From: an archaeon | Lineage (GTDB): Archaea > Nanobdellota > Nanobdellia > SCGC-AAA011-G17 > PNOQ01 | NCBI GenBank assembly: GCA_018671245.1 | Contig: JABHIB010000002.1 | Location: 1 to 64,000 of the forward strand | DNA length: 64,000 nt | Direction: 5' to 3' | Shown: in pieces, positions 30,436 through 38,910 of the stretch | Layout of the letters: each line of letters opens with the position of its first letter | Position numbering within the stretch: position 1 is the stretch's first letter | Notes under the pieces: model-generated | The model's input: only the letters and a program-made list of their open reading frames with translations | Databases searched by the model: none | What the model was told of the DNA's origin: nothing | Translations under genes and position numbers: made by a program

Positions 30436-30645
30436 TGAAAGTTTTTCAGAAATTTCAATTAACATCTTTGTTTTTGATGATAGTGAAATAGATAGTATTT
30501 GGTTTAATATTACAAAGGGTTTGCAATTATATGAATGACAGGTTTATGCAAATTTATCCGAAATCTCTAATTATGAGTCCTGGCTAGGATTGTCAGGTTT
30601 AGTATGAGAAATGATGGACTTTCCATTTCCTTTTTAGAGTTTAGG
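30436..30645 (+). pseudogene. Decayed fragment of a secreted-protein gene
   Basis: NESFSEISINIFVFDDSEIDSIWFNITKGLQLYE*QVYANLSEISNYESWLGLSGLV* readable in one frame through stops. Confidence 0.4.
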
Positions 30646-30691
30646 GGAATTTCCAAAGGTTTATATATTTTTTATTATTCTTAGTTTTAAA

Positions 30692-31240
30692 ATGGAAACT
30701 CTTGATGAAAGACTAACTGCAGTCAAATATGGTATAAGGGAAAGGTTACAAGATAAAGAAATGGTAATGTCTGAGTATTGGGAAACTACTTATAATCTTC
30801 TTTTGAATGAGGGTATTGTTGAAGCGCCTTATAGTGCTGTAGATACAATGACTATTAGTACAAGAATAGGTAGTGGCATGATTGATAATCTTGGCCTTAA
30901 GGAGTGTAGAGGAATTTATGGTAGATATGTTTGTAGATCTGATGTTAAATTATCTGAAGCTGCACAGAATGATGTTGAGGCACTGTCTGAGTTTAAGAGT
31001 AGTTTGAGAGATTATCTTGCTGCAGTATTTGATTCAAACTCATTTACGAGATCCGAGTATGATACTTTAGTTAGAGATTATGTTGAAAGTAGTGCTGATA
31101 TATACGATTTCCGTGCTAAGTCTGAACTTACTGGAATTATGTTAGCAAGTATGGAATCTTGTTTTGATATTGAGGAAGATGGCCCTAGAATTGGGAGATA
31201 TAATATTAAATTATTAGAAGAATCTATGAAGAGAATTTAA
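30692..31240 (+). CDS. Hypothetical protein
   Basis: Intact ORF starting directly after a promoter-like module. Confidence 0.5.
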   Translation: METLDERLTAVKYGIRERLQDKEMVMSEYWETTYNLLLNEGIVEAPYSAVDTMTISTRIGSGMIDNLGLKECRGIYGRYVCRSDVKLSEAAQNDVEALSEFKSSLRDYLAAVFDSNSFTRSEYDTLVRDYVESSADIYDFRAKSELTGIMLASMESCFDIEEDGPRIGRYNIKLLEESMKRI

Positions 31241-31397
31241 ATAATTCTCTAACTTTCTTTTTTTATAAATTTCTTCCAGAAATATAGGTTATTATTGTAT
31301 TTATGAAATTTCAAACTAATAATTTTTATGTCAAGGTTCAGAATAATTTTAATTCTCGAATAAATAAATTTATAATTAAGAGAGTATTTCTTTTTTT

Positions 31398-31967
31398 ATG
31401 GTAAAAATCTTAACTTTTGATGAATTGAACTCTTCTGAGATAATTAAAAGAATGAAAGAAGGAGATATTTTTATTTATCCAACTGATACAATCTATGGAA
31501 TTGGATGTAATGCCTTGAATCAAAAGAGTGTTGATAAGATTCGTAAATTGAAAAAAAGGGGAGGAGATAAGCCATTTTCTGTCATAGCGCCGACAAAAAA
31601 GTGGATTGAAACTAATCTAGAAGTAGAGAATAAGAATTATATAAAGAAATTGCCAGGTCCTTTCACTTTTTTGTTAAAAATTAAAGCTAGATCTATTGCT
31701 AAAAAGATTAATCCTGGTTTTGATATAATCGGGCTGAGAATACCAGACCATCCGTTCAGTAATCTTGTAAAACGGGCAAAAATTCCATTTATTACTACAA
31801 GTGTTAATTTATCTTCTAAACTGCCTATAAGGGATACTAATAAGATTCCTAAAAGTATCTTAAAACATGTTGATTTTGTTATTGATGATGGTTATCTTCA
31901 TAGATATCCTTCAACAATTATCGATCTGACTGGCAAGATGCCAAAAATCATAAAAAGAAGAATGTGA
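31398..31967 (+). CDS. Sua5/YciO/YrdC L-threonylcarbamoyladenylate synthase
   Basis: FIYPTDTIYGIGCNAL, KRGGDKPFSVI, LPGPFTFLL, GLRIPDHPF, TSVNLSSKLP. Confidence 0.93.
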   Translation: MVKILTFDELNSSEIIKRMKEGDIFIYPTDTIYGIGCNALNQKSVDKIRKLKKRGGDKPFSVIAPTKKWIETNLEVENKNYIKKLPGPFTFLLKIKARSIAKKINPGFDIIGLRIPDHPFSNLVKRAKIPFITTSVNLSSKLPIRDTNKIPKSILKHVDFVIDDGYLHRYPSTIIDLTGKMPKIIKRRM

Positions 31968-32011
31968 TTATACAAAGGTTTATATATTTTTTAAGATTCC
32001 CTATTTATGTA

Positions 32012-33415
32012 ATGGTTATTACTAACAAATTATTGGTCGGAATATTTGTATTTTGTATATTTTTGTGTAGTACAGTTTATGCGGGAAATTCAATTTTAGT
32101 CGCTGAGGAAGAAGTGAAAGAGGTTGTCTTTGCTGGGGAAACAGCGGTGTTTAAACTGTCTATATCTAATAGTCAGGATTTTGATGATTCTTTCAGATTT
32201 TCAATTTTAAATATTGATTGGGAATTTGAAACCGATCCATTTGTGTTGAGTGTCGATTCAGAAGATATTGAAGTGGTTGAAATGAGATTTTCACCGTCTT
32301 CAAAATTAGGTCCTGGAAAACATGGAGTTACGGTTTTAATATATTCTTTATCTGATGAGACTGTATTTACTGAGCATATATTTGATATTAGAGTTATAGA
32401 TTTTTATGATGTGATTAGTACAACTCTTGAATTACCAAATGATATTAATCCTCAAAAACAACTTGTTATAAAAGCAATTTTAGAAAATAATTATGATGAA
32501 CATCTTGAAGATTTGACTTTTAAATTAGAGAGTGATTTTTTTCAGGATGAAATTAATTTTAGTTTAGCTGCTTATGAAACTCAGGTTAGTGAGTTTTCAG
32601 TTGATTTTGAAGGAGATGTTGAAGAAGGAGTTTATGATATAGTTTTGAAGATTTATAATGGTGAAGATTTGCTTTTGGAAAACACTGTAGAAATGCTTGT
32701 TGGATATTATCCTGATGTTGATGAGACTAGATCTCCGGAATCGGGATTTTTGTTGAATAGAATTTTGGTTACAAAAACTAATCATGGCACTTCAACTAGT
32801 CATGAACTTTATACTAAAAGATTTTCATTTTTTGAGAGGTTATTCACAAGTACTGACCCTCAACCTGATCAATTATTTAGTGAAGGAGGATATTATACTC
32901 TGCAATGGGAGTTTGATTTATCTCCTGGAGATACAAGGCAGATATTTATAGAAACAAATTATAGATTTTTTGCCATTCTAGTTAGTGTATTATTAATTTT
33001 ATTATATTTCTTTTATAATTATTTTAAACGAGATGTATCTTTAACTAAAAAAGTTGTTACTGTTAAGCATTCTCAAGAGGGAATATCTACTATGAACATT
33101 TTATTGGTTTTGAAAAATAAGACTAATAAGACTTTAAAAAATCTTAAAGTCATGGATAACCTTGTCAATGTCGCTGGAGAGCCAACGAACTTTGGAACAA
33201 TAAGTCCATCTGTTGTTAAGAGGGGACATTCTGGGGCTAGAATGATGTGGAATATTGAAAGTCTTGAAAAAGGTGCAGAAGTTATAATTTCTTATCAAGC
33301 AAAATGTAAGGTTCAAGTAATAGGCCACCTAAATATACCTACTGCTGTAGCTAAATATATTAAAAATGGCAGGCCTATAGTAGTTAAGTCTAACAAAGTA
33401 AAATTATTTTCATAG
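32012..33415 (+). CDS. Secreted/membrane protein with Ig-like NEW3/DUF11-type domains
   Basis: Signal peptide after ATG 32012, TM near residue 325, repeated beta-type domains; start trimmed from 31964 using TATA tttatatatt. Confidence 0.6.
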   Translation: MVITNKLLVGIFVFCIFLCSTVYAGNSILVAEEEVKEVVFAGETAVFKLSISNSQDFDDSFRFSILNIDWEFETDPFVLSVDSEDIEVVEMRFSPSSKLGPGKHGVTVLIYSLSDETVFTEHIFDIRVIDFYDVISTTLELPNDINPQKQLVIKAILENNYDEHLEDLTFKLESDFFQDEINFSLAAYETQVSEFSVDFEGDVEEGVYDIVLKIYNGEDLLLENTVEMLVGYYPDVDETRSPESGFLLNRILVTKTNHGTSTSHELYTKRFSFFERLFTSTDPQPDQLFSEGGYYTLQWEFDLSPGDTRQIFIETNYRFFAILVSVLLILLYFFYNYFKRDVSLTKKVVTVKHSQEGISTMNILLVLKNKTNKTLKNLKVMDNLVNVAGEPTNFGTISPSVVKRGHSGARMMWNIESLEKGAEVIISYQAKCKVQVIGHLNIPTAVAKYIKNGRPIVVKSNKVKLFS

Positions 33416-33434
33416 TATCTTGAGGTAATTAAAA

Positions 33435-34895
33435 ATGGTTGAGAAAAAAAAGAAATCACCAAAAGTTGAGACATATATAATTACTTCTGCTCAGGCATCC
33501 TATTATGAAAACAAAGATGGGGATGTAGTCCCTTATGGTGGCGGACCTATCAAGGGTAAACCTCATAAAAAATTTCTTAGAGGATTGGAAGTTTGTGCAG
33601 ATGAGTTGGATGCTGAATTGGTCATTGCTCCGATTGCTGGTAAGTCAAGCTTAGAAAATATTCTTCACGAAGATCTTGCTGGTTCTACAAATCTATTTGA
33701 AGGGACTAATTTATGGTTAAATAAAAATATTCAACTAAGAGATATTGTTGTTCCTCCTCAAAATGTTGATCCTACAACTGGGAAGGCTAGTCTGATTAGT
33801 AAATATAATTCATCTTTGATTATTCCTCATTCCAAACAGAGATTCTTACCAGTTCCTGTTTTCAATTCGGATTTACCTAGATATTTATTTACTACAGGTT
33901 CTGTAACTTTGCCAAATTATAATACTAAAAATCACAAGGGAGATACTGCTGAAAGAAATCACGTATTCGGTGGAATGGTAGTAGAAGTTATTGATGATAC
34001 TTTTTTCAATGTTAGAAATCTCAGGGCCTTAAAGAATGGTAAATTTGCTGATCTTGGTCAGGTTTATAATGGTGATAGTGTTCCTAAAAATATAGGAGTT
34101 GATACACTTGTACTTGGTGATATTCACTGGGGTGATCATGATGAAGAGACTAGACAAGCAAATTATGAGATGATTGATTTTTTCAAACCTAAGAGGATAT
34201 TTTTACATGATTTTTTTAATGGACATAGTATAAATCATCACGAAAGAAATAATTTTTTGAAGAAAGTTAGAGAGTATGATAGAGATAGACTTTTTTTAGA
34301 AGATGAATTTGAGGGATGTTATAATGAACTATGCAATATTTCTAAAGCTGCTGGAAGTAGAACTGAGATTAATGTAGTTTCATCAAATCATCATGCGTTT
34401 CTTCCTAGATATGTAAATAGTGATGCTTGGAGGAAGAGTGATTTATGGAATGCAGAGATTGGATCATATTTATTTGCCCAGGGTGTTGCTCAAGGAAGTG
34501 ATGAAAAAGAAATTGATGATTCTTCATTTTTGATTGAAGAGGGATTAAAAAGACATGGCAAAATTCCTTCTAATGTTGAAATTTTGAGATTAAAAGATAA
34601 TTATAGGAGACATGGTTATCAATTAGCTAGTCATGGTGATAAAGGTGGCCATGGGTCTCGGGGTGGAAGTGCAAAATCTAGATCTGTTACAGGTGGCGGA
34701 AAGAGTATTACTGGACACAGTCACTGTATGGAGATTTTCGGAGATACTTATGTTGTAGGAACCTCTAGTCAATTAGATCTTCCTTATACTGCTGGCGGAG
34801 GATCTGCTTGGATTGCTGCGAATGCTGTCTTATACCAAAATGGTAGTGTGCAGATGTTACCGATAATTAAGGGTAAGTGGAAAGCTAAAAGGTAA
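33435..34895 (+). CDS. Calcineurin-like metallophosphoesterase, phage T5 A1-like
   Basis: GDIHWGDHDEE, HDFFNGHSINHH, SSNHHAFLPRY, HGDKGGHGSRGG, ITGHSHCMEI. Confidence 0.65.
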   Translation: MVEKKKKSPKVETYIITSAQASYYENKDGDVVPYGGGPIKGKPHKKFLRGLEVCADELDAELVIAPIAGKSSLENILHEDLAGSTNLFEGTNLWLNKNIQLRDIVVPPQNVDPTTGKASLISKYNSSLIIPHSKQRFLPVPVFNSDLPRYLFTTGSVTLPNYNTKNHKGDTAERNHVFGGMVVEVIDDTFFNVRNLRALKNGKFADLGQVYNGDSVPKNIGVDTLVLGDIHWGDHDEETRQANYEMIDFFKPKRIFLHDFFNGHSINHHERNNFLKKVREYDRDRLFLEDEFEGCYNELCNISKAAGSRTEINVVSSNHHAFLPRYVNSDAWRKSDLWNAEIGSYLFAQGVAQGSDEKEIDDSSFLIEEGLKRHGKIPSNVEILRLKDNYRRHGYQLASHGDKGGHGSRGGSAKSRSVTGGGKSITGHSHCMEIFGDTYVVGTSSQLDLPYTAGGGSAWIAANAVLYQNGSVQMLPIIKGKWKAKR

Positions 34896-34937
34896 TTAGA
34901 AAGCTTTTTAATTTCTTCTCAGTTTCTTATTTTTACA

Positions 34938-35267
34938 ATGAGACTAGATACAATACTTGAATACTCTGATAGTAAGTTTTATGAGATTGGAGATAGTATA
35001 AAATTGGGAGATGATCTGTTTGAAGTCTATGGTATTATGGATATGGGCTCTGAATATCTTTATCATCTTTTTCCAAAGTTTGAGAGAGACGAATTAACTG
35101 ATAACTTGATTAGTAATGGTTATTTAGATGATGTTGCTGATGTTTATGTAAATGCGTTTGAGAAGTTTCCTGTATTAGAAGATAACTTATTTAGTAAGGA
35201 AAGAAATGAATATATAGATATAAATCTTGGTCAGCTTAGCAGAATCTATGGATTAGATAATCGTTAA
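34938..35267 (+). CDS. Hypothetical protein
   Basis: Intact ORF, no recognised motif. Confidence 0.45.
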   Translation: MRLDTILEYSDSKFYEIGDSIKLGDDLFEVYGIMDMGSEYLYHLFPKFERDELTDNLISNGYLDDVADVYVNAFEKFPVLEDNLFSKERNEYIDINLGQLSRIYGLDNR

Positions 35268-35278
35268 TTTTATAAATC
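35268..35278 (+). promoter_or_regulatory. TATA-like element upstream of tRNA-Tyr
   Basis: ttttataaatc about 25-33 nt before the mature 5' end. Confidence 0.4.
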
Positions 35279-35300
35279 TTCATAGGGTTTATTTTTTTAT

Positions 35301-35422
35301 CCCTCCATAGCTCAATGGCAGAGCGTTCGGCTGTAGATACTGTTTGATTATGTCGTATGACTAAAGATGATTAATAGTTAGCCGTCACCGAAAGGTTCCC
35401 AGTTCAAATCTGGGTGGGGGGA
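35301..35422 (+). tRNA. tRNA-Tyr(GUA), intron-containing
   Basis: Acceptor ccctcca/tgggggg with C1-G72 and A73; D-arm gctc..gagc; ttcgg-ctGTAga..ccgaa; T-arm cccag-ttcaaat-ctggg; about 50-nt intron near 35337-35386 after position 37. Confidence 0.9.
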
Positions 35423-35495
35423 TTTTAGTTAGTTTTTGTTCTTAAGGATTAACAATAATTTTATAAATTGGTTATAGTTGTATAGATTTGTTAAA

Positions 35496-35912
35496 ATGAA
35501 AAAAGAGATTTTAAATAAAGCAATTTTAGTACTTGGAATAATTTTAGTAGTTCTTTTTTTGTTTAAATTAGATCTTGGAGAAGGAAACATGGAATTAAAA
35601 ATAGAAGTTATTCAAGAAGGTAGTGGAGATCAAGAAGTAAAATCTGGAGATAGTATAAGTGTTCATTATACTGGTACACTAGAAAATGGTAAGAAGTTTG
35701 ACTCAAGTGTTGATAGAGGTCAGCCATTTGATTTTACTATTGGAAAAGGAATGGTTATCCAAGGGTGGGAGCAAGGTTTACTTGGTATGAAGGTTGGAGA
35801 AAAGAGAAAGTTGACAATACCTTCCACAATGGGATACGGAGATAGAGATATGGGTTCTATACCTCCTAATTCAGTTTTATTATTTGATGTAGAACTGATT
35901 TCCATTAATTAA
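35496..35912 (+). CDS. FKBP-type peptidyl-prolyl isomerase, membrane anchored
   Basis: [52 protein letters not shown]-terminal TM. Confidence 0.93.
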   Translation: MKKEILNKAILVLGIILVVLFLFKLDLGEGNMELKIEVIQEGSGDQEVKSGDSISVHYTGTLENGKKFDSSVDRGQPFDFTIGKGMVIQGWEQGLLGMKVGEKRKLTIPSTMGYGDRDMGSIPPNSVLLFDVELISIN

Positions 35913-35988
35913 AAAATATTATAATCTTTTTTCTTATTTTTTTATCAATTAAGTAAGTTTTATTAATACACTAAACTGGTTTATTACT

Positions 35989-36537
35989 ATGAATCATGAA
36001 GAACTAGGGGATTTGGATGAAGAAGATTCGTTTCTAAAAAAGATTTCTGTTATAGTTATTGGAGTATTTATGATTCTTTTATTGCTATCTTATTTTTTAA
36101 CCACTCCTGCCGTGAGGAATGTTATTATTGGTATGGTTGAAAGTTCTAATCTTGAAGATGATTACTCTATGGATATAGGAGGGGGAAATAAATTAATTTT
36201 TATTAATAGTTCGTATATTGAGCTTTTGAATTTATACGATTCAAATTTGGATGTAGAAATTAAGGCTTGTTTGTTTGGAGAGATAATTGGTGGTGATTAT
36301 TTTATTTCCGAGGTTGTTCAGCCAGTAATTTATTCTCAATCTTATGATCGAGTTGTTTCTGCACCTTGTTCAAATATTAGTCTTGTTAGTTTGCATAGTC
36401 ATCCTCATATGCATTGTGCACCTTCTCAACAAGATCTTGAAAGTTTCTCAAAATTGAAAGAAACCAATCCAGACATTTTGATGATAATCATGTGTGAAGA
36501 AGATAGATTTAATGTTTATACTAATGTTCATAGTTAA
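35989..36537 (+). CDS. Membrane-anchored JAMM/MPN+ metalloprotease domain protein
   Basis: HSHPHMHCAPSQQD fits HxHx7SxxD; upstream EIKACLFGE supplies Glu; N-terminal TM. Confidence 0.75.
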   Translation: MNHEELGDLDEEDSFLKKISVIVIGVFMILLLLSYFLTTPAVRNVIIGMVESSNLEDDYSMDIGGGNKLIFINSSYIELLNLYDSNLDVEIKACLFGEIIGGDYFISEVVQPVIYSQSYDRVVSAPCSNISLVSLHSHPHMHCAPSQQDLESFSKLKETNPDILMIIMCEEDRFNVYTNVHS

Positions 36538-36549
36538 GTTTAAATAGTA

Positions 36550-36855
36550 ATGAATATGATTGAGATTATGGTTAAGAGAACTAAGTTGAGCAACGGTAAG
36601 GCTAAAACTAGTATGATTCTTGGAATATCTAGTATTATTTTATCTATGATTCCAATCCTTGGATTGTTATCTGGAATTTTTGCAATTGTATTTTATGTAA
36701 AATCTAGATCTTTGATTATAAAAGATTCTCATAAGTATGGTGGTGGAAAATTATCGCTTGCAGGACTTATAACTGGAATTGTAGGGATAGTTTTCAGTTT
36801 GCTGATTTTCATTTATGCTACTATCGTAGCTATCCTATTAGCTGTAACTCAATAA
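36550..36855 (+). CDS. DUF4190-like two-TM protein
   Basis: KTSMILGISSIILSMIPILGLLSGIFAIVFY...SLAGLITGIVGIV. Confidence 0.65.
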   Translation: MNMIEIMVKRTKLSNGKAKTSMILGISSIILSMIPILGLLSGIFAIVFYVKSRSLIIKDSHKYGGGKLSLAGLITGIVGIVFSLLIFIYATIVAILLAVTQ

Positions 36856-37008
36856 TTACTACTGTTCTTTTTTAAATGGGTTTTTAAATAAAAACAAAAC
36901 CTTTATATAGTGGATAATTGCGCTAAATACAACAGGCAGGTACCCTCTTTCAAAATGAATCTAAATTTTCAAAATATCACAAATTTTATTTCGTTTAGAT
37001 TGAGCTAT

Positions 37009-37083
37009 GCCCTGGTAGTGTAGTTCGGTTTATCACCTGGCCCTGTCGAGGCCATAACCCGGGTTCGAATCCCGGTCAGGGCG
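37009..37083 (+). tRNA. tRNA-Asp(GUC)
   Basis: gccctgg/tcagggc acceptor, anticodon loop with GTC, ggttcgaatcc T-arm. Confidence 0.95.
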
Positions 37084-37098
37084 TCCTGTTAACATCAT

Positions 37099-37172
<74 letters not shown>

Positions 37173-37189
37173 CTTTAAACTTATATAAA

Positions 37190-37432
37190 ATGGCAGAAAA
37201 ATTCGATATATCAAAACATATACTTGTACCTAAACATACAAAGTTAAATGATGACGAGAAAAAAGAGATTCTTGAGCAATTAAATATTGATGAAACAAAA
37301 TTGCCTAAGATATTCTTAAAAGATCCAGCAGTAAAGAATCTAGATGTTGTTCCTGGGGATATTATAAAAATTATTAGAAAAAGTCCTACTAATTTAGAAA
37401 GTATTTTTTATAGGGTGGTAATAAATGGTTAA
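37190..37432 (+). CDS. rpoH: DNA-directed RNA polymerase subunit H
   Basis: FDISKHILVPKHTKLNDDEKKEIL...LPKIFLKDPAVK; start after tRNA-Lys, not 37115. Confidence 0.93.
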   Translation: MAEKFDISKHILVPKHTKLNDDEKKEILEQLNIDETKLPKIFLKDPAVKNLDVVPGDIIKIIRKSPTNLESIFYRVVING

Positions 37433-38909
37433 AAATTATAAAAAACTGATTGGAAATTATTTTGATAAACATTCATTTGTTGAATCAAACATTAAGTCTT
37501 TTGATTATTTTCTAGATAAAAGATTACAAGCTCTTGTTGATGATGTTGGAGAGATAGTCCCAACTATTATTCCTCAAGAAGTTGAGAATTTTATGATTAA
37601 ACTTGGTAAAATCTCTATTGGTAAACCTGAGATTACCGAGGCTGATGGTTCAAAAAGAGATATTTATCCTACTGAAACTAGGTTAAGAAAACTTACTTAC
37701 GCTGCACCAATAACTTTGAAAGTTAGCTCAGTTATTAATGGTGTGACAAATGAATCTTTTGATGCATATCTTGGAAAAATGCCAATTATGATTAAGTCAA
37801 AACACTGCCACTTATATGGCCTTAAGAAAGAAGAACTTATTGAGAAAGGAGAGGATTCAAATGATCGTGGTGGATATTTTATTTTAAATGGTAATGAAAG
37901 AGTTTTAATTATGGTTGAAGATCTTGCTTCAAATAAATTCTTTGTTAAGAAAACTAAAATAGGTCCAAGTAAGTTTGTTGGAAAATTATTTTCTCAAAAA
38001 AGTAGTTATCGTATTCCTCACACTATTGAGCAAATGAAAGATGGAATATTGTATATCAGTTTTACTAGATTCAAGAGAGTTCCTATAATACCTTTGATCA
38101 AAGCACTTGGTGTTGTTAGCGATCAAGAAATAATGGAGTCTATCTCTAAAGATGATTCATTTGATGATGTATTGATGAATTTATATGATTCTATCGATAT
38201 TAAATCTCAAGAAGAAGCTCTAGATTTTGTTGCTAAAAAAGTAGGAATTACTCAAAAAGAAGTTAGAGTTGAAAGAGTGAGAGAGTATCTTGATAAATAT
38301 TTATTACCTCATGTTGGTGTTGATTCAAAAGACAGAAAACTAAAAGCTTACAATCTTTGTAAATTGATAAAGCGATTCTTATTAGTTTCTAAGGGGAAGA
38401 TGAATTCTCCTGATCAAGACCATTACATGAACAAGAGATTAAAACTTAGTGGAGATTTATTAGAAGATCTTTTCAGAATTAATGTTCGTTCTTTGGTTCA
38501 AGATATATTATATAATTTCCAAAGACTGGTTAAGAGGGGGAAGTTTACTTCATTGAAGATAATTATTCGTGAACAGTTATTGAGTTCTAGAATTCATAGT
38601 GCTATGGCAACTGGTTCATGGGTAGGTGGAAGATCAGGTATAAGTCAGAATATGCAAAGAACAAATGGTATTGACACTGTTTCACATTTACAAAGAGTTG
38701 TTAGTTTGTTAACTGCTACTCAAGAAAACTTCGATGCTAGGGCTTTGCATAGTACTCATTGGGGAAGATTGTGTCCTGTTGAGACTCCTGAAGGTTCACC
38801 TATTGGTTTAAGGAAAAATTTGTCTATGCTTGCAAATATTACTAGAATTGAACCAAACGAAGCAAAATTGAAAGAGAAATTGAAGGAGGTAGGATTGAAA
38901 TCACTTTAA
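37425..38909 (+). CDS. rpoB2: DNA-directed RNA polymerase subunit B''
   Basis: GGYFILNGNERVLI...HSTHWGRLCPVETPEGSPIGLRKNLS; ends before B'. Confidence 0.96.
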   Translation: MVKNYKKLIGNYFDKHSFVESNIKSFDYFLDKRLQALVDDVGEIVPTIIPQEVENFMIKLGKISIGKPEITEADGSKRDIYPTETRLRKLTYAAPITLKVSSVINGVTNESFDAYLGKMPIMIKSKHCHLYGLKKEELIEKGEDSNDRGGYFILNGNERVLIMVEDLASNKFFVKKTKIGPSKFVGKLFSQKSSYRIPHTIEQMKDGILYISFTRFKRVPIIPLIKALGVVSDQEIMESISKDDSFDDVLMNLYDSIDIKSQEEALDFVAKKVGITQKEVRVERVREYLDKYLLPHVGVDSKDRKLKAYNLCKLIKRFLLVSKGKMNSPDQDHYMNKRLKLSGDLLEDLFRINVRSLVQDILYNFQRLVKRGKFTSLKIIIREQLLSSRIHSAMATGSWVGGRSGISQNMQRTNGIDTVSHLQRVVSLLTATQENFDARALHSTHWGRLCPVETPEGSPIGLRKNLSMLANITRIEPNEAKLKEKLKEVGLKSL

Positions 38910-38910
38910 A

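Noticed and set aside
31302-31403. Possible ~33-aa ORF MKFQTNNFYVKVQNNFNSRINKFIIKRVFLFLW*
   Set aside because: Overlaps the sua5 promoter/start; very low complexity and no support.
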